From Zhongshania sp. (lineage in GTDB: Bacteria; Pseudomonadota; Gammaproteobacteria; Pseudomonadales; Spongiibacteraceae): 45,869 nt of DNA. Numbering within the stretch: the first letter of the stretch is position 1; every line of letters begins with the position of its first letter. The stretch covers positions 1-45,869 of the forward strand of contig JAGPVP010000034.1 of assembly GCA_018066965.1 (NCBI GenBank), read 5' to 3'. The notes beneath the pieces were generated by a model. It was not told the origin of the DNA. It did no database searches and was given only the letters and a program-made list of their open reading frames with translations. A program made the position numbers and the translations under genes. Of this stretch, positions 34,156 to 45,825 are shown piece after piece.

Positions 34156-35457
34156 TTAACGATAGCGTGTGTGCGGCGCTGCCGCATCACGTTGACGCAA
34201 ATATCGCATTTTTTCAGCGATTTTTTTCTCTAAACCGCGTTCAACCGGCTGATAATAGACATTGTCTTTAATTTCTTCTGGCAGATAATTCTCGCCGGCC
34301 GCGTAGGCATCCACTTCGTCGTGGGCATAGCGGTAACCCTCGCCAAAGCCCTGAGTCTTCATCATTCCCGTCGGCGCATTGCGTAAATGCATGGGAACGT
34401 CATAGCTCGGTGCAGCGGCAATATCGCGCCGAACTGCATTGTAGGCAGCGTATACGGCATTGCTTTTAGGGGCAGCGGCCAAATAACACACGGCCTGAGC
34501 CATTGCTAACTCGCCCTCTGGACTGCCTAAGCGCTCTTGCACATCCCAAGCGTCTAAACAAATTCGCAGCGCGCGGGGGTCGGCATTGCCAATATCTTCA
34601 CTGGCCATTCGCACCAACCGCCGCGCGATGTACAAAGGCTCGCAACCGCCGTCCAGCATGCGGGCAAACCAATACAACGCACCGTCAGCCGAGCTACCCC
34701 GTACCGATTTATGCAGAGCTGAAATTTGCTCGTAAAAGAGATCGCCACCTTTATCAAATCGGCGGGGCTGGCCATTTAATATCTGATCAACAATATGCTC
34801 ATTGAGCACGCGCTGATCGCCTAGACTCAGCACCATATCGCCAGCGAGCTCGATGAGGTTTAAGGCTCGCCTCGCATCACCATCAGCATGTGCGGCTATA
34901 CGTGTAATTTGTGTGGCATCTATTTCCCAGCGTTCGCGCTCCGCAGCATGTTGAATAATGCGCGCTAGAGCCTCGTCATTCAGGGCTTTTAACTGATATA
35001 CCCGCGCCCGCGACAGCAGTGCATTATTAATTTCAAAGGACGGGTTTTCAGTTGTTGCGCCAACAAAGATAACCGTGCCGTCTTCTACATAGGGCAGGAA
35101 TGCGTCTTGCTGCGCCTTGTTGAAACGATGAACTTCATCAATAAACAAAATGGTTCGGCGCTGAAAGAACTGCTGCTTTTTAGCTTCTTCCACCGCAGCG
35201 CGAATATCTTTTACCCCCGCCAGTACTGCGGAAATACTGATAAAGTGCGCATCGCAAAGCTGCGCAATGAGTTGCGCCAAGGTGGTTTTACCCACGCCCG
35301 GCGGCCCCCAAAAAATCATCGAATGAAGTTGACCTGAGTCCAGCGCCCTACGTAGGGGTTTGTCTTCTGCTAAGAGGTGCTCTTGACCAAGGTAGTATTC
35401 CAGCGTTTGCGGCCGCATCCTTGCCGCCAAAGGCATAGCTGATGGTGCATCACTCAA
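34156..35457 (-). CDS. rarA: Replication-associated recombination protein A (RarA/MgsA)
   Basis: 433-aa AAA+ ATPase related to clamp loaders and acting at stalled replication forks. [20 protein letters not shown] is the family opening, with Walker [13 protein letters not shown], Walker [13 protein letters not shown], sensor [12 protein letters not shown], and the C-terminal tetramerisation domain containing [21 protein letters not shown]. The start seems to be TTG overlapping the lolA stop by two bases with GAGG ten bases upstream; an ATG seven codons further in would leave the protein beginning at MPLAARM. It is translationally tied to lolA. Confidence 0.95.
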   Translation of the reverse strand: MSDAPSAMPLAARMRPQTLEYYLGQEHLLAEDKPLRRALDSGQLHSMIFWGPPGVGKTTLAQLIAQLCDAHFISISAVLAGVKDIRAAVEEAKKQQFFQRRTILFIDEVHRFNKAQQDAFLPYVEDGTVIFVGATTENPSFEINNALLSRARVYQLKALNDEALARIIQHAAERERWEIDATQITRIAAHADGDARRALNLIELAGDMVLSLGDQRVLNEHIVDQILNGQPRRFDKGGDLFYEQISALHKSVRGSSADGALYWFARMLDGGCEPLYIARRLVRMASEDIGNADPRALRICLDAWDVQERLGSPEGELAMAQAVCYLAAAPKSNAVYAAYNAVRRDIAAAPSYDVPMHLRNAPTGMMKTQGFGEGYRYAHDEVDAYAAGENYLPEEIKDNVYYQPVERGLEKKIAEKMRYLRQRDAAAPHTRYR

Positions 35458-36056
35458 GGCAGGCGCGCCTCAGCCTCGTTAAACTCAAAGGTTTTGGCGT
35501 CAAATTTAACGTTGTATTTTGGTTGAACAAAATCAATTTGGGTCGTTTGCTCAAGTGTGTCGGTCAAGCGCATGCCAGCCAGCTTGCCCATATTAAAAAA
35601 CAGCCGCATCTCTGTAAACGCGCCCTGCTGTTTTGGGATTAAAACAAATTCCCGGGTATTCCCCGACTTGATGACATTGACCTTATAGTCTGCAGCAAGT
35701 TGATCAATCGATGCACCAATAATCATAGCTGGCGTTTGCGACAGCTCTGAATCAAAAGGATCGGTATTTAATTGATCTAGGTCTGCATCGTATCGCCACA
35801 CCGTTTTGCCGTTACTCACTAGCAAATACCGAAAGGGCTCTAGGCTTTCCCAGCGGATATTATTAGGTCGCTTTAGGGCAATAGTCCCCTTGCTCTCCTG
35901 CAGTAACTCGCCACTGGCATCGCGCACTTGCTGAACAAATTTGGCGTTCAGGCTCTGCGCGCCAGAAAGGTGTAAATGTAGCTGGGCAACGTCGCCTTCG
36001 GCATGGGCTGAAAGCTGCAACAAAGATAAACATAAAAAAAGAAACAACTTACGCAT
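35454..36056 (-). CDS. lolA: Outer-membrane lipoprotein carrier protein LolA
   Basis: 200-aa periplasmic chaperone that accepts lipoproteins from LolCDE and passes them to LolB. The signal peptide (RKLFLFLCLSLLQLSAHA) is followed by the LolA beta-sheet fold with SLNAKFVQQVRDASGELLQESKGTIALKR split across strands and IRWESLEPFRYLLVSNGKTVWRYDADLDQ containing the conserved lipid-cavity arginine region. The ATG at 36056 is preferred over a GTG nine bases upstream because the signal peptide then begins at once. It sits 11 bases after ftsK and overlaps rarA, the usual ftsK-lolA-rarA unit. Confidence 0.93.
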   Translation of the reverse strand: MRKLFLFLCLSLLQLSAHAEGDVAQLHLHLSGAQSLNAKFVQQVRDASGELLQESKGTIALKRPNNIRWESLEPFRYLLVSNGKTVWRYDADLDQLNTDPFDSELSQTPAMIIGASIDQLAADYKVNVIKSGNTREFVLIPKQQGAFTEMRLFFNMGKLAGMRLTDTLEQTTQIDFVQPKYNVKFDAKTFEFNEAEARLP

Positions 36057-36067
36057 GGTTCTCACTT

Positions 36068-38392
36068 CTAATCACGTGGCGGTGGTGCCAGCACTTCTCG
36101 ACTTCCGTTGCTGGCCATTTCAGTTACGACACCAGCGGCTTCCATTGTTTCAATTAATCGTGCTGCACGATTGTAGCCGATACGCAATTTACGCTGTACT
36201 GCCGAGATTGAGGCGCGTCGACTTTGTGTTACGTACTGCACCGCCTCGTCGTAGAGCGCATCGCTTTCGCCGTTATCACCGCCGCCTTCTGGCGGCATTC
36301 CTGGCATCGCGTCGGTGGTGCTGCCCTCTTCTAACAGGCCATCGATGTATTGCGGCTCGCCGCGCCGTTTCCAGTCTGCCACCACGCGATGCACTTCTTC
36401 ATCTGACACAAACGCGCCGTGAACTCGAATAGGAATACCCGCGCCCGGCGGCAAATACAGCATGTCGCCATGGCCCAAAAGCTGTTCCGCACCGCCTTGA
36501 TCTAGAATTGTTCGAGAATCGATTTTAGATGAGACCTGAAAGCCGATACGAGTTGGCACGTTAGCTTTAATCAAGCCGGTAATAACATCCACCGAGGGGC
36601 GCTGCGTGGCGAGCAACAGGTGAATACCTGCGGCACGAGCTTTTTGAGCGATACGGGCAATTAACTCTTCAACTTTTTTACCAACGATCATCATCATGTC
36701 GGCAAATTCGTCAATCACCACCACTATCGATGGCAGCACTTCTAAATCTGGCGCCTGCGCTTCTTCTAGCCCAGCTTGATAATGATCTTCTGGCTTCCAC
36801 AGCGGATCTTTAATCGGCTCGCCAGCCAGAATGGCGTCTTTGATCTTGCGATTAAAACCGGCCAAATTACGGACGCCCATTTTCGACATTAACTTATAGC
36901 GCCGTTCCATCTCCGCCACGCACCAGCGCAAGCCATTCGCCGCATCCTTCATATCAGTAATAACCGGCGTCAGCAGATGTGGAATACCGTCATAGACCGA
37001 TAATTCCAGCATTTTCGGGTCAACCAGCATCAAGCGCACTTCTTCCGGCGTTGATTTGTAAAGCAGGCTAATCAGCATAGCGTTAACACCCACTGACTTA
37101 CCCGAACCGGTAGTACCCGCAACCAATAAGTGGGGCATTTTGCCTAAATCCGCACACACCGGCTCGCCGGAAATATCGTGACCAAGCGCAAGTGTTAACG
37201 GCGACTTGCAGGAATCAAAGGCCTCGGAAGATAGCACATCGTGAAAATTCACTATCTCACGATCTTCGTTGGGGATTTCTATGCCCACATAGGGCTTACC
37301 GGGAATAACCTCGACCACACGAACACTCACTACAGCGAGCGAACGTGCCAAATCCTTAACTAAGTTAGAGATCTTACTGACTTTTACACCGGCATCTGGC
37401 TCAAGCTCAAAGCGGGTAATAACCGGGCCAGGAAACACCGCGATAACTTTTGCAGACACGCCAAAATCTAATAATTTAATTTCGAGTAAGCGCGACATGG
37501 CCTCTAAGGTTTGTGGTGAAAAACCACGCTCCGGATTATGAACTGCCTTATCTAGCAGATTTAACGAGGGCAATGTGCCGGTAACTGGGCCGTCGAACAA
37601 AGAAGCTTGGCGCTCTTTTTCAGGACGCGCCGACTTAGCGACCGGTTTTGGTGGCGGCGCTATTTGCGGTGGAATTCTAGTTTTTTGAATTTCAGTTTTG
37701 GTAGTAAATGCCTCGTGACGCTCCCTTGCCACAGTTGCTGCTTTTTTGCGCTCAGCACGGGCTTGGCGATAGCGATAAACTGCATCATTGGCGCGGTCGT
37801 AAAGGCGCAGGGTTAAGGCGCCAACCGCATCCATTAATTTTATCCATGACAAATCGGTAAATACCGTTAAGCCAAATAGCAAAATCGCTATCAATAATAA
37901 GCGACTGCCAAATTCATTAAAGGATGCCAAGGTGGCATGCCCTACCGCGTCGCCTAAAACACCGCCAGCCCCAAAAGGTAAGCCGCTAGTGCCAAAATCA
38001 CCATTCGCTGCTAGCCCAGTGCTCGATATCATCACTAATATCAAGCCAATAACACGCAGAGAAAATATCAGTGAATCAAACTGAGGGGGACGGTAGCGCG
38101 ACTTAAATAAGCGCCACGCCCTAAACGCTAACATGCTAGGAAACAAATAGGCCATATAACCAAACAGGGCAAAAAACACGTCTGCAAGCCAAGCCCCAAC
38201 TGGCCCACCGGCATTCATAACGCCATCGCCATTGCCGGTTCTAGACCAACCGGGGTCATTTCCGCTGTAGGTTAAAAGAGATACAAAAATGTAAATGCAC
38301 ACCGCCACAAAGGCGATTAACAAGCCTTCGCGAAGGCGCAAATGCAAGATTTCGCGGTTGTCCGCGGCTAATGTTTTTGTCGGTTTAGGCAA
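36068..38392 (-). CDS. ftsK: DNA translocase FtsK
   Basis: 774-aa septal DNA pump that aligns chromosome dimers at division and activates XerCD. Four N-terminal membrane segments lie in about residues 25-185, a short linker (about 195-290) follows, then the RecA-like motor with Walker [14 protein letters not shown] (Lys432), [12 protein letters not shown] as Walker B and [12 protein letters not shown]. The C-terminal gamma winged helix (about 705-770, [25 protein letters not shown]) reads KOPS sites. The linker is much shorter than in E. coli FtsK (1329 aa) but normal for Pseudomonas-type proteins. The start is TTG. Confidence 0.96.
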   Translation of the reverse strand: MPKPTKTLAADNREILHLRLREGLLIAFVAVCIYIFVSLLTYSGNDPGWSRTGNGDGVMNAGGPVGAWLADVFFALFGYMAYLFPSMLAFRAWRLFKSRYRPPQFDSLIFSLRVIGLILVMISSTGLAANGDFGTSGLPFGAGGVLGDAVGHATLASFNEFGSRLLLIAILLFGLTVFTDLSWIKLMDAVGALTLRLYDRANDAVYRYRQARAERKKAATVARERHEAFTTKTEIQKTRIPPQIAPPPKPVAKSARPEKERQASLFDGPVTGTLPSLNLLDKAVHNPERGFSPQTLEAMSRLLEIKLLDFGVSAKVIAVFPGPVITRFELEPDAGVKVSKISNLVKDLARSLAVVSVRVVEVIPGKPYVGIEIPNEDREIVNFHDVLSSEAFDSCKSPLTLALGHDISGEPVCADLGKMPHLLVAGTTGSGKSVGVNAMLISLLYKSTPEEVRLMLVDPKMLELSVYDGIPHLLTPVITDMKDAANGLRWCVAEMERRYKLMSKMGVRNLAGFNRKIKDAILAGEPIKDPLWKPEDHYQAGLEEAQAPDLEVLPSIVVVIDEFADMMMIVGKKVEELIARIAQKARAAGIHLLLATQRPSVDVITGLIKANVPTRIGFQVSSKIDSRTILDQGGAEQLLGHGDMLYLPPGAGIPIRVHGAFVSDEEVHRVVADWKRRGEPQYIDGLLEEGSTTDAMPGMPPEGGGDNGESDALYDEAVQYVTQSRRASISAVQRKLRIGYNRAARLIETMEAAGVVTEMASNGSREVLAPPPRD

Positions 38393-38640
38393 AAGAAAAC
38401 AATTTCCTAGTTACTTCTAACGTAAACGGCTATCTACATCGTCTACGATGCCGTCGTGAGAAAAAATAATATGCTGACAACGCGGCGATAAGCCTATTGA
38501 AAATACTAAATCGGGCCCAATATTAGCACTATGTCAGGGCATTTGTCGCCGCACAGAGATTTTGATGCGGATAACAAATTCCCCTATGATATGCGCCTTA
38601 TATCAGTCATTTTGGAATGAACCAAGTTCACTCCCCCTGA

Positions 38641-39609
<969 letters not shown>

Positions 39610-39627
39610 GATATCGCAGCTTATCTC

Positions 39628-40353
39628 ATGCCGACAATCCCTTGGCTCGACATCGATAAGCTGAATTTCCCTGACGTCGACAATGCCTTAGACGACCCCA
39701 ACGGCTTACTGGCCGTTGGTGGCGATCTCAGTCGCGAACGTATTTTAGCCGCCTATCGACGCGGTATTTTCCCTTGGTACGAAGAATCTCAGCCGATTTT
39801 ATGGTGGTCTCCGCAACCAAGAGCAGTGCTATATCCTGAACAGATTTATATCAATCGCAGTTTACGTAAAGCACTGCGCCGCGACGATTACTCTGTTAGT
39901 TTTGACACCGCCTTTAACGACGTGCTCGACGGCTGCGCGGCAATAAGCCCCAAGCGTCCCGGCACTTGGATAACTGATGATATGCGCGCTGCTTATCAGG
40001 CCCTCCATCAAGGCGGATGGGCCCATTCCATTGAGGTTTGGCGCGCCGACAAATTAATTGGCGGTCTTTATGGCTTGGGCATCGGCCGCGTATTCTTTGG
40101 CGAATCCATGTTTAGCCGCGAGGCTAATGCCTCTAAAATTGCGCTGGTGCACCTTTGCGGGCAACTTCACGAATGGGGATATCCACTCATTGATTGTCAG
40201 GTGGGAAATGACTACCTTGACAGCATGGGTGCTCAAGAAATCAATCGCGATACCTTTAAACAGCATCTTGAGCAATACACCCACGCGGCAGGTAAGCCGG
40301 TAGGTGCTTGGAATATGAATTGGCGTTACGGACACCCCACGCCCGCGGAATAG
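39628..40353 (+). CDS. aat: Leucyl/phenylalanyl-tRNA-protein transferase
   Basis: 241-aa enzyme that adds Leu or Phe from aminoacyl-tRNA to N-terminal Arg or Lys of proteins, making them ClpS/ClpAP substrates. Typical sequence is LLAVGGDLSRERILAAYRRGIFPWYEESQPILWWSP split around the active region, GGLYGLGIGRVFFGESMFS and DCQVGNDYLDSMGAQEI. It starts 18 bases after trxB and ends two bases before bpt. Confidence 0.95.
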   Translation: MPTIPWLDIDKLNFPDVDNALDDPNGLLAVGGDLSRERILAAYRRGIFPWYEESQPILWWSPQPRAVLYPEQIYINRSLRKALRRDDYSVSFDTAFNDVLDGCAAISPKRPGTWITDDMRAAYQALHQGGWAHSIEVWRADKLIGGLYGLGIGRVFFGESMFSREANASKIALVHLCGQLHEWGYPLIDCQVGNDYLDSMGAQEINRDTFKQHLEQYTHAAGKPVGAWNMNWRYGHPTPAE

Positions 40354-40355
40354 GC

Positions 40356-41063
40356 ATGACAGATTCAACAGAAATAAAACTTTACGCCACCACCCATCCC
40401 CATCCTTGCAGCTATTTTAATGAGCGAGAAGCCAAGACGATTTTTATCGACCCAGAGATGGTGCCCTCGCCGACCTTGTATAGCGAGCTGTCTCGACGCG
40501 GATTTAGGCGCAGCGGAAATCATATCTATCGCCCCGACTGCAAGCGCTGCAACGAGTGTATTGCCAGTCGAGTGCCAGTAAATACCTTTGCGCCAACCCG
40601 CGGCCAGCGGCGCACCATCAATCGCAATGCCGATTTACGCACTGAAATATTAACTGCGCCGTCAGCACAGGCTTATAATTTATACGAACGCTACATCAAC
40701 GGTCGCCACCGTGACGGTGATATGTACCCACCATCGCAAGAACAGTTCGATAGCTTTCTTGGTCAAAGCAACGCAACCACGATGTACCTTCACTTTTACG
40801 CGGAAGGTAATTTAGTCGCGGTTGCAGTAACTGACGTGCTCGACGACGGCTTATCGGCGATTTACACGTTTTATGATCCCGCTTTAAACCGGCGCAGCTT
40901 GGGTGTTTACGGTATTCTTTGGCAAATTGAGCACGCTAAATCCCTTAATTTGCCCTATGTTTACCTTGGATATTGGATTCGCGACTGTCAAAAAATGGCT
41001 TACAAAACCGACTACCGGCCCATAGAACTGCTAATAAACAGCCGCTGGGTTCGACTTATCTAA
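40356..41063 (+). CDS. bpt: Aspartate/glutamate leucyltransferase Bpt (ATE1-like)
   Basis: 235-aa aminoacyl-tRNA-protein transferase of the arginyltransferase family; the bacterial Bpt group attaches leucine to N-terminal Asp or Glu, extending the N-degron pathway. Features are HPCSYFNEREAKTIFIDP, a cysteine-containing YRPDCKRCNECIASRVPV near the N-terminus, GHRDGDMY-like NGRHRDGDMYP, and VYLGYWIRDCQKMAYKTDYRP. The ATG at 40356 is two bases after the aat stop; a frame open from 40308 is only overlap with aat. In older annotation this gene is called ate. Confidence 0.93.
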   Translation: MTDSTEIKLYATTHPHPCSYFNEREAKTIFIDPEMVPSPTLYSELSRRGFRRSGNHIYRPDCKRCNECIASRVPVNTFAPTRGQRRTINRNADLRTEILTAPSAQAYNLYERYINGRHRDGDMYPPSQEQFDSFLGQSNATTMYLHFYAEGNLVAVAVTDVLDDGLSAIYTFYDPALNRRSLGVYGILWQIEHAKSLNLPYVYLGYWIRDCQKMAYKTDYRPIELLINSRWVRLI

Positions 41064-41212
41064 GCAGTCAATTCAGCCACCACTCAACAATCCCTGATGT
41101 AAATTGCCAAGCACGGTAAATTAAGGCAAAATGCGCGCAGTTTTGACAGCCCGCCGTGGCCTCAGTGCTTCTCAATTATTAATTCTTAAAGACTTTCGAG
41201 GATAGTTGCCGA

Positions 41213-41431
41213 ATGGCGAAAGAAGACCAGATAGAAATGGAAGGCGAAGTCATTGATACCTTGCCAAACACCACTTTTCGCGTGCGCTTAGAAAATGGCC
41301 ACGTTGTGACCGCTCATATTTCAGGCAAAATGCGTAAGCATTACATCCGGATTTTAACCGGAGATAAGGTCAAGGTTGAATTAACACCCTATGACCTTAG
41401 CAAAGGCCGCATCACTTTCCGCGGCCGTTAA
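41213..41431 (+). CDS. infA: Translation initiation factor IF-1
   Basis: 72-aa S1/OB-fold protein that occupies the ribosomal A site during initiation. The sequence [46 protein letters not shown] and [17 protein letters not shown] is essentially that of other gammaproteobacterial IF-1 proteins. GAGGA lies 11 bases before the ATG. A 149-base gap with a plausible promoter separates it from bpt. It converges with clpA; a GCGATT/AATCGC hairpin at 41434-41450 lies between or over the two ends. Confidence 0.97.
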   Translation: MAKEDQIEMEGEVIDTLPNTTFRVRLENGHVVTAHISGKMRKHYIRILTGDKVKVELTPYDLSKGRITFRGR

Positions 41432-41442
41432 GCGCGATTAGA

Positions 41443-43722
41443 TCAATCGCAGGTCTGGCTCTCCTCCTCATCGACCGTATCTGCGGTTAGAGCTAGACCA
41501 TCACCTTTAACAGTGATGTTCACGGACCCACCCCGCTTTTCCAAACTGCCGAACAACACCATTTCAGCCAGCGGCTTTTTAATGTGTTGTTGAATAATGC
41601 GTGCCATTGGCCGCGCACCCATAGTTTTGTCGTAACCATTGTCGACTAACCAGCGGCGTGCAGCATCGTCTACGTTCAGCACCACCTTCTTGTCGTCTAA
41701 CTGGGCCTGCAACTCAACCAAGAATTTATCGACAACCGTTAATATAACGTCGGACTCCAGCGGCGCGAACGAAATCACACTGTCTAGACGGTTGCGGAAC
41801 TCTGGCGTGAACAAGCGATTAATCGCTTCAGTCGAATCAGTTTGATTATCCTGTTCGGTAAAGCCCATTGAGCGCCGACTCATACTTTCAGCCCCAGCAT
41901 TGGTCGTCATCACAAAAATCACATTGCGGAAATCTGCTTTGCGGCCATTGTTATCGGTAAGCGAACCGTGATCCATAACCTGCAACAGCAGATTAAACAA
42001 ATCAGGATGCGCCTTTTCGATCTCATCCAGCAACACCACAGAGTGTGGATGCTTGGTGACAGAGTCCGTCAGTAAACCGCCCTGATCAAAGCCTACATAG
42101 CCTGGTGGCGCACCAATTAACCGCGATACGGTATGGCGTTCCATATATTCAGACATATCAAAGCGAATCAGCTCTAGACCCAGTAGCTTGGCAAGCTGGC
42201 GGCAAATTTCAGTTTTACCCACACCTGTTGGCCCGGCCAGCAAGAAACTACCAATTGGCTTTTCAACAGATTTCAGCCCAGCACGCGCAAGTTTAATTGA
42301 GGCACTAAGTTCAGAGACCGCCTGATCTTGACCGAAGACCACCATTTTAAGGTTGTCTTCCAGCTTGGCGAGTGATGCCTTGTCGTCTGACGACACACTC
42401 TTAGGCGGAATACGCGCAATTTTTGCAACGATCGCCTCAACTTCAGCAATGTCTATTTTTTCAACTCTGTTCTCAGGCTTTTGTAGCCGCTGATACGCGC
42501 CCGCTTCATCAATCACGTCGATGGCTTTGTCGGGTAAAAAGCGATCATTAATATAACGCGCCGACAATTCCGCCGCTGAACGCAGGGCACCATCGGTGTA
42601 TTTAAGATCGTGATGACTTTCAAAGCGTGAACGCAGACCTTTCAAAATTAAGAAGGTGTCTTCTACCGACGGCTCATTGATATCGACTTTTTGGAAGCGC
42701 CGACTCAAAGCACGATCCTTGTCGAAAATGCCGCGGTATTCTTGGAAGGTGGTTGAGCCTATGCAGCGCATCTGCCCAGAGCTCAGTAAAGGCTTTAGCA
42801 GATTCGATGCATCCATCACCCCACCAGATGCCGCACCGGCACCTATAATGGTGTGGATCTCATCGATAAACAAAATTGCGCCTTCGCGTTTTTTAAGATC
42901 TGCAAGCAAACCTTTTAAGCGCTTCTCAAAGTCGCCGCGATATTTAGTGCCGGCAAGCAAAGCGCCCATATCTAATGAATACACCACACTGCCAATAAGG
43001 ACATCGGGCACTTCACCATCGACAATACGTTTAGCCAAGCCTTCAGCGATAGCTGTTTTACCCACACCAGATTCACCCACAAGCAGCGGGTTGTTTTTAC
43101 GGCGACGGGTAAGAATTTGCGCTACACGCTCTACTTCTTCGGCGCGCCCAATTAACGGGTCGATGCGACCAGCTTTAGCTTCTTCGTTCAGATTGGTAGC
43201 AAAGTTTTCCAATGGACGCTGCTCTGGGTCAGCATTTTCTGCGTCTTGATCCTGCTGCTGGTCGTGTTCAAGACCTTCAGCACCAGACACTTTAGAAATG
43301 CCGTGGGTAATATAATTGACCACATCAAGGCGATTCACATTTTGAGATTTCAAAAAGTAAACGGCTTGACTTTCTTGCTCGCTAAAGATGGCGACCAGCA
43401 CATTTGCCCCAGTCACTTCTTGTTTGCCAGAAGATTGCACATGAAATACCGCACGCTGCAGCACACGCTGAAATCCAAGCGTTGGCTGAGTGTCGCGCTC
43501 GGCGTCATCGTCGGGGATACGAGGCGTTGTGGCCTCTACAAACTCTTTCAGCTCGCCTTTGAGCTGGGTTAAATTGGCACCGCAGGCCAGCAGTACTTTT
43601 ACAGCCGCCTCATTATCGGCCAGAGCCAGCAACAGGTGTTCGACGGTCATAAATTCATGCCGACGACTACGAGCCGATTTAAATGCCTGGCTCAATGTTG
43701 TTTCGAGATCTTTGCTCAACAT
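41443..43722 (-). CDS. clpA: ATP-dependent Clp protease ATP-binding subunit ClpA
   Basis: 759-aa AAA+ unfoldase that feeds substrates into ClpP. The N-domain (about 1-145), with MLSKDLETTLSQAFKSARSRRHEFMTVEHLLLAL broken into its two Clp repeats, binds ClpS. D1 has Walker A GESGVGKT (Lys222) and ILFIDEIHTIIGAGA; D2 has GPTGVGKT (Lys503) and VVLLDEIEKAHPDLFN. There is no middle coiled-coil domain, which separates it from ClpB. Downstream of clpS, as usual, with 31 bases between them. Confidence 0.97.
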   Translation of the reverse strand: MLSKDLETTLSQAFKSARSRRHEFMTVEHLLLALADNEAAVKVLLACGANLTQLKGELKEFVEATTPRIPDDDAERDTQPTLGFQRVLQRAVFHVQSSGKQEVTGANVLVAIFSEQESQAVYFLKSQNVNRLDVVNYITHGISKVSGAEGLEHDQQQDQDAENADPEQRPLENFATNLNEEAKAGRIDPLIGRAEEVERVAQILTRRRKNNPLLVGESGVGKTAIAEGLAKRIVDGEVPDVLIGSVVYSLDMGALLAGTKYRGDFEKRLKGLLADLKKREGAILFIDEIHTIIGAGAASGGVMDASNLLKPLLSSGQMRCIGSTTFQEYRGIFDKDRALSRRFQKVDINEPSVEDTFLILKGLRSRFESHHDLKYTDGALRSAAELSARYINDRFLPDKAIDVIDEAGAYQRLQKPENRVEKIDIAEVEAIVAKIARIPPKSVSSDDKASLAKLEDNLKMVVFGQDQAVSELSASIKLARAGLKSVEKPIGSFLLAGPTGVGKTEICRQLAKLLGLELIRFDMSEYMERHTVSRLIGAPPGYVGFDQGGLLTDSVTKHPHSVVLLDEIEKAHPDLFNLLLQVMDHGSLTDNNGRKADFRNVIFVMTTNAGAESMSRRSMGFTEQDNQTDSTEAINRLFTPEFRNRLDSVISFAPLESDVILTVVDKFLVELQAQLDDKKVVLNVDDAARRWLVDNGYDKTMGARPMARIIQQHIKKPLAEMVLFGSLEKRGGSVNITVKGDGLALTADTVDEEESQTCD

Positions 43723-43753
43723 AGACTACGTCCGCCTTTTGACATTACAAACT

Positions 43754-44107
43754 TCAAGCATCGCTTTCTTCTATCTCAGCAAGTAGCGGGTGCCCATTAT
43801 CTCTTGCGTATTGGTTTACCTGTGCAGCTTTGGTTTCAGCGATATCTTTGGTAAACACCCCGCACACCCCTTTACCTTTGGTGTGCACTGCAAGCATTAC
43901 TTGGGTGGCGCGATGCCGGTCCAAATAAAAGAAATCCTCTAAAATTTCGACAACAAACTCCATAGGAGTGTAATCATCATTTAAAAGCACCACCGCATAC
44001 ATACGCGGCTTCTTCAACTCCGGTTTTGACTCCTGTATTGCCAAGCCATTACCGTGATCTTCGTCTGACTTATCACCTGAGTTTTGTATATTAATGTTCA
44101 TTTTCAC
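43754..44107 (-). CDS. clpS: ATP-dependent Clp protease adaptor ClpS
   Basis: 117-aa N-recognin that delivers proteins with N-terminal Leu, Phe, Tyr or Trp to ClpA. The core has [43 protein letters not shown] and the terminal [22 protein letters not shown], including the Asn-Asp and His residues of the binding pocket. The first 30 residues are a polar, flexible tail used for ClpA engagement. A GTG at 44107 has AGG at a suitable distance; an ATG two codons later is the alternative. It is divergent from cspD. Confidence 0.95.
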   Translation of the reverse strand: MKMNINIQNSGDKSDEDHGNGLAIQESKPELKKPRMYAVVLLNDDYTPMEFVVEILEDFFYLDRHRATQVMLAVHTKGKGVCGVFTKDIAETKAAQVNQYARDNGHPLLAEIEESDA

Positions 44108-44293
44108 TGGCTTTACCTGAGCTTATCACCACTATAACCCCGCGCAATAGGGAAATTCACCAACTCACCATTTACATCTTCTTCACTTGACGACGGGGCC
44201 GGACTGTTTTAAAAATGGGGGCTAAGTCGCAAAATACAAGGTTGTTTGCGTAAATATGACAATAACTATAACGACAATTAAGGATATAAAGCT

Positions 44294-44506
44294 ATGCAGC
44301 AAGGTGTTGTAAAGTGGTTCAATAACGCCAAAGGCTACGGTTTCATCGTTTCGGAAAATAGTGAAGATGAAGTTTTTGCGCACTATTCCGCTATTACTAT
44401 GGAAGGCTATAAAACCTTAAAGGCGGGTCAAAGCGTGAAATTTAGTGCGGAGCCTGGCCCAAAAGGACTTCATGCCACAGACATTCAAGCATCTGACGAA
44501 GTATAG
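44294..44506 (+). CDS. cspD: Cold-shock-like protein CspD
   Basis: 70-aa OB-fold nucleic-acid-binding protein. The RNP motifs are GVVKWFNNAKGYGFIV and DEVFAHYSAI, and the acidic, YKTLKAGQ-containing sequence plus position beside clpS-clpA fit CspD, the stationary-phase inhibitor of replication, better than a CspA-type chaperone. AAGGA lies nine bases before the ATG. Assignment to the cold-shock family is certain; to CspD it rests on context. Confidence 0.9.
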   Translation: MQQGVVKWFNNAKGYGFIVSENSEDEVFAHYSAITMEGYKTLKAGQSVKFSAEPGPKGLHATDIQASDEV

Positions 44507-44535
44507 AAAGAAGAGAGTTTCCAGCTTTAGAAATA

Positions 44536-44561
44536 TTGCCACCGGCTAATGCCGGTGGCAA
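44536..44561. terminator. Bidirectional terminator between cspD and icd
   Basis: TTGCCACCGGC and GCCGGTGGCAA form an 11-bp perfect stem with loop TAAT. On the minus strand it is followed by TATTTCT, a U-rich tail for icd; on the plus strand by AAC. It sits between the convergent ends of cspD and icd. Confidence 0.75.
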
Positions 44562-44568
44562 AACGGCT

Positions 44569-45825
44569 TTACGCCATATGCTTAATAATTGCATCACCAA
44601 ATTCTGAACACTTCAGCAAGGTAGCACCTTCCATCAAACGCTCAAAATCGTAGGTTACTGTCTTAGCTTGGATCGCGCCGTTCATACCGTCAATAATCAG
44701 GTCTGCCGCTTCGTTCCAACCCATGTGACGCAGCATCATTTCCGCAGACAAGATCAAAGAACCTGGGTTTACTTTGTCTAGGCCTGTGTACTTAGGTGCC
44801 GTGCCGTGAGTCGCTTCAAACAGGGCAATGTTATCACTTAGATTTGCACCCGGTGCGATACCAATACCACCAACCTGTGCAGCCAGTGCATCAGACAGGT
44901 AATCACCGTTCAAGTTAAGCGTGGCGATAACGCTGTACTCGTCTGGGCGCAATAGAACTTGTTGAAGCATGGCGTCAGCAATCACGTCTTTAATAATGAT
45001 TTCTTTGCCGTTGTTTGGGTTTTTAATGCTAACCCATGGGCCGCCATCGATCAGCTCGCCACCAAACTCTTCCATCGCCAGCTCGTAAGCCCAGTTTTTG
45101 AAAGCACCTTCGGTGAACTTCATGATATTGCCTTTGTGCACGATGGTCAGTGACGGCAAATCTTGATCGATAGTGTACTGAATGGCCTTACGAACCAAAC
45201 GCACAGTACCTTCTTTAGATACTGGCTTAACACCAATGCCGCAATCCTGTGGGAAACGGATTTTAGTCACGCCCATTTCTTCTTGGAAGAATTCGATCAC
45301 TTTATTGGCTTCTGGTGTACCTGCTTTCCACTCGATACCGGCGTAGATGTCTTCGGAGTTCTCGCGGAAAATAACCATATTGGTTTTGCCCGGCTCTTTT
45401 ACCGGAGAAGGCACGCCTTCAAACCAACGTACCGGACGCTGACAAACATACAGGTCCAATTCTTGACGCAGTGCCACGTTCAAAGAACGGAAGCCGCCAC
45501 CAACTGGTGTAGTTAGTGGACCTTTAATGCCGACTACGTAGTCTTTAATTGCATCTAGAGTCTCAGCGGGGAACCAGTCTCCGTCATATAACTCTGCTGC
45601 TTTTTCGCCGGTGTAAATTTCCATCCAGCTAATTTTCTTAGTGCCTGAGTAGGCTTTTTCAACGGCTGCATCAACTACGTTGATCATCACCGGAGTAATG
45701 TCGACCCCGATGCCATCACCTTCGATAAAAGGAATAATTGGCCGATCGGGTACATTGAGGGAAAGATCCGCATTAACGGTGATTTTCTCGCCCGCAGTAG
45801 GTACCTTGATATGTTGGTATCCCAT
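44569..45825 (-). CDS. icd: NADP-dependent isocitrate dehydrogenase
   Basis: 418-aa TCA-cycle enzyme converting isocitrate to 2-oxoglutarate. The sequence shows [29 protein letters not shown] with the regulatory/substrate Ser, [50 protein letters not shown] and [14 protein letters not shown], the NADP-site loop. It is the homodimeric Icd type close to that of Pseudomonas. The ATG at 45825 is preferred since GGAG stands seven bases before it and the protein then begins MGYQHIKVP like its relatives; an upstream ATG at 45837 would add four residues. Confidence 0.95.
   Translation of the reverse strand: MGYQHIKVPTAGEKITVNADLSLNVPDRPIIPFIEGDGIGVDITPVMINVVDAAVEKAYSGTKKISWMEIYTGEKAAELYDGDWFPAETLDAIKDYVVGIKGPLTTPVGGGFRSLNVALRQELDLYVCQRPVRWFEGVPSPVKEPGKTNMVIFRENSEDIYAGIEWKAGTPEANKVIEFFQEEMGVTKIRFPQDCGIGVKPVSKEGTVRLVRKAIQYTIDQDLPSLTIVHKGNIMKFTEGAFKNWAYELAMEEFGGELIDGGPWVSIKNPNNGKEIIIKDVIADAMLQQVLLRPDEYSVIATLNLNGDYLSDALAAQVGGIGIAPGANLSDNIALFEATHGTAPKYTGLDKVNPGSLILSAEMMLRHMGWNEAADLIIDGMNGAIQAKTVTYDFERLMEGATLLKCSEFGDAIIKHMA

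Noticed and set aside
35941-36432. 163-codon frame antisense to ftsK and lolA
   Set aside because: Arg-rich low-complexity translation with no family resemblance, wholly covered by two confident genes.
41402-41450. Rho-independent terminator between infA and clpA
   Set aside because: GGCCGC/GCGGCC and GCGATT/AATCGC stems exist, but they are short, lie partly in coding sequence and have no T-run on either strand.
42656-43249. 197-codon frame antisense to clpA
   Set aside because: Ser/Arg/Pro-rich translation typical of the opposite strand of a conserved gene; clpA is complete in the other direction.
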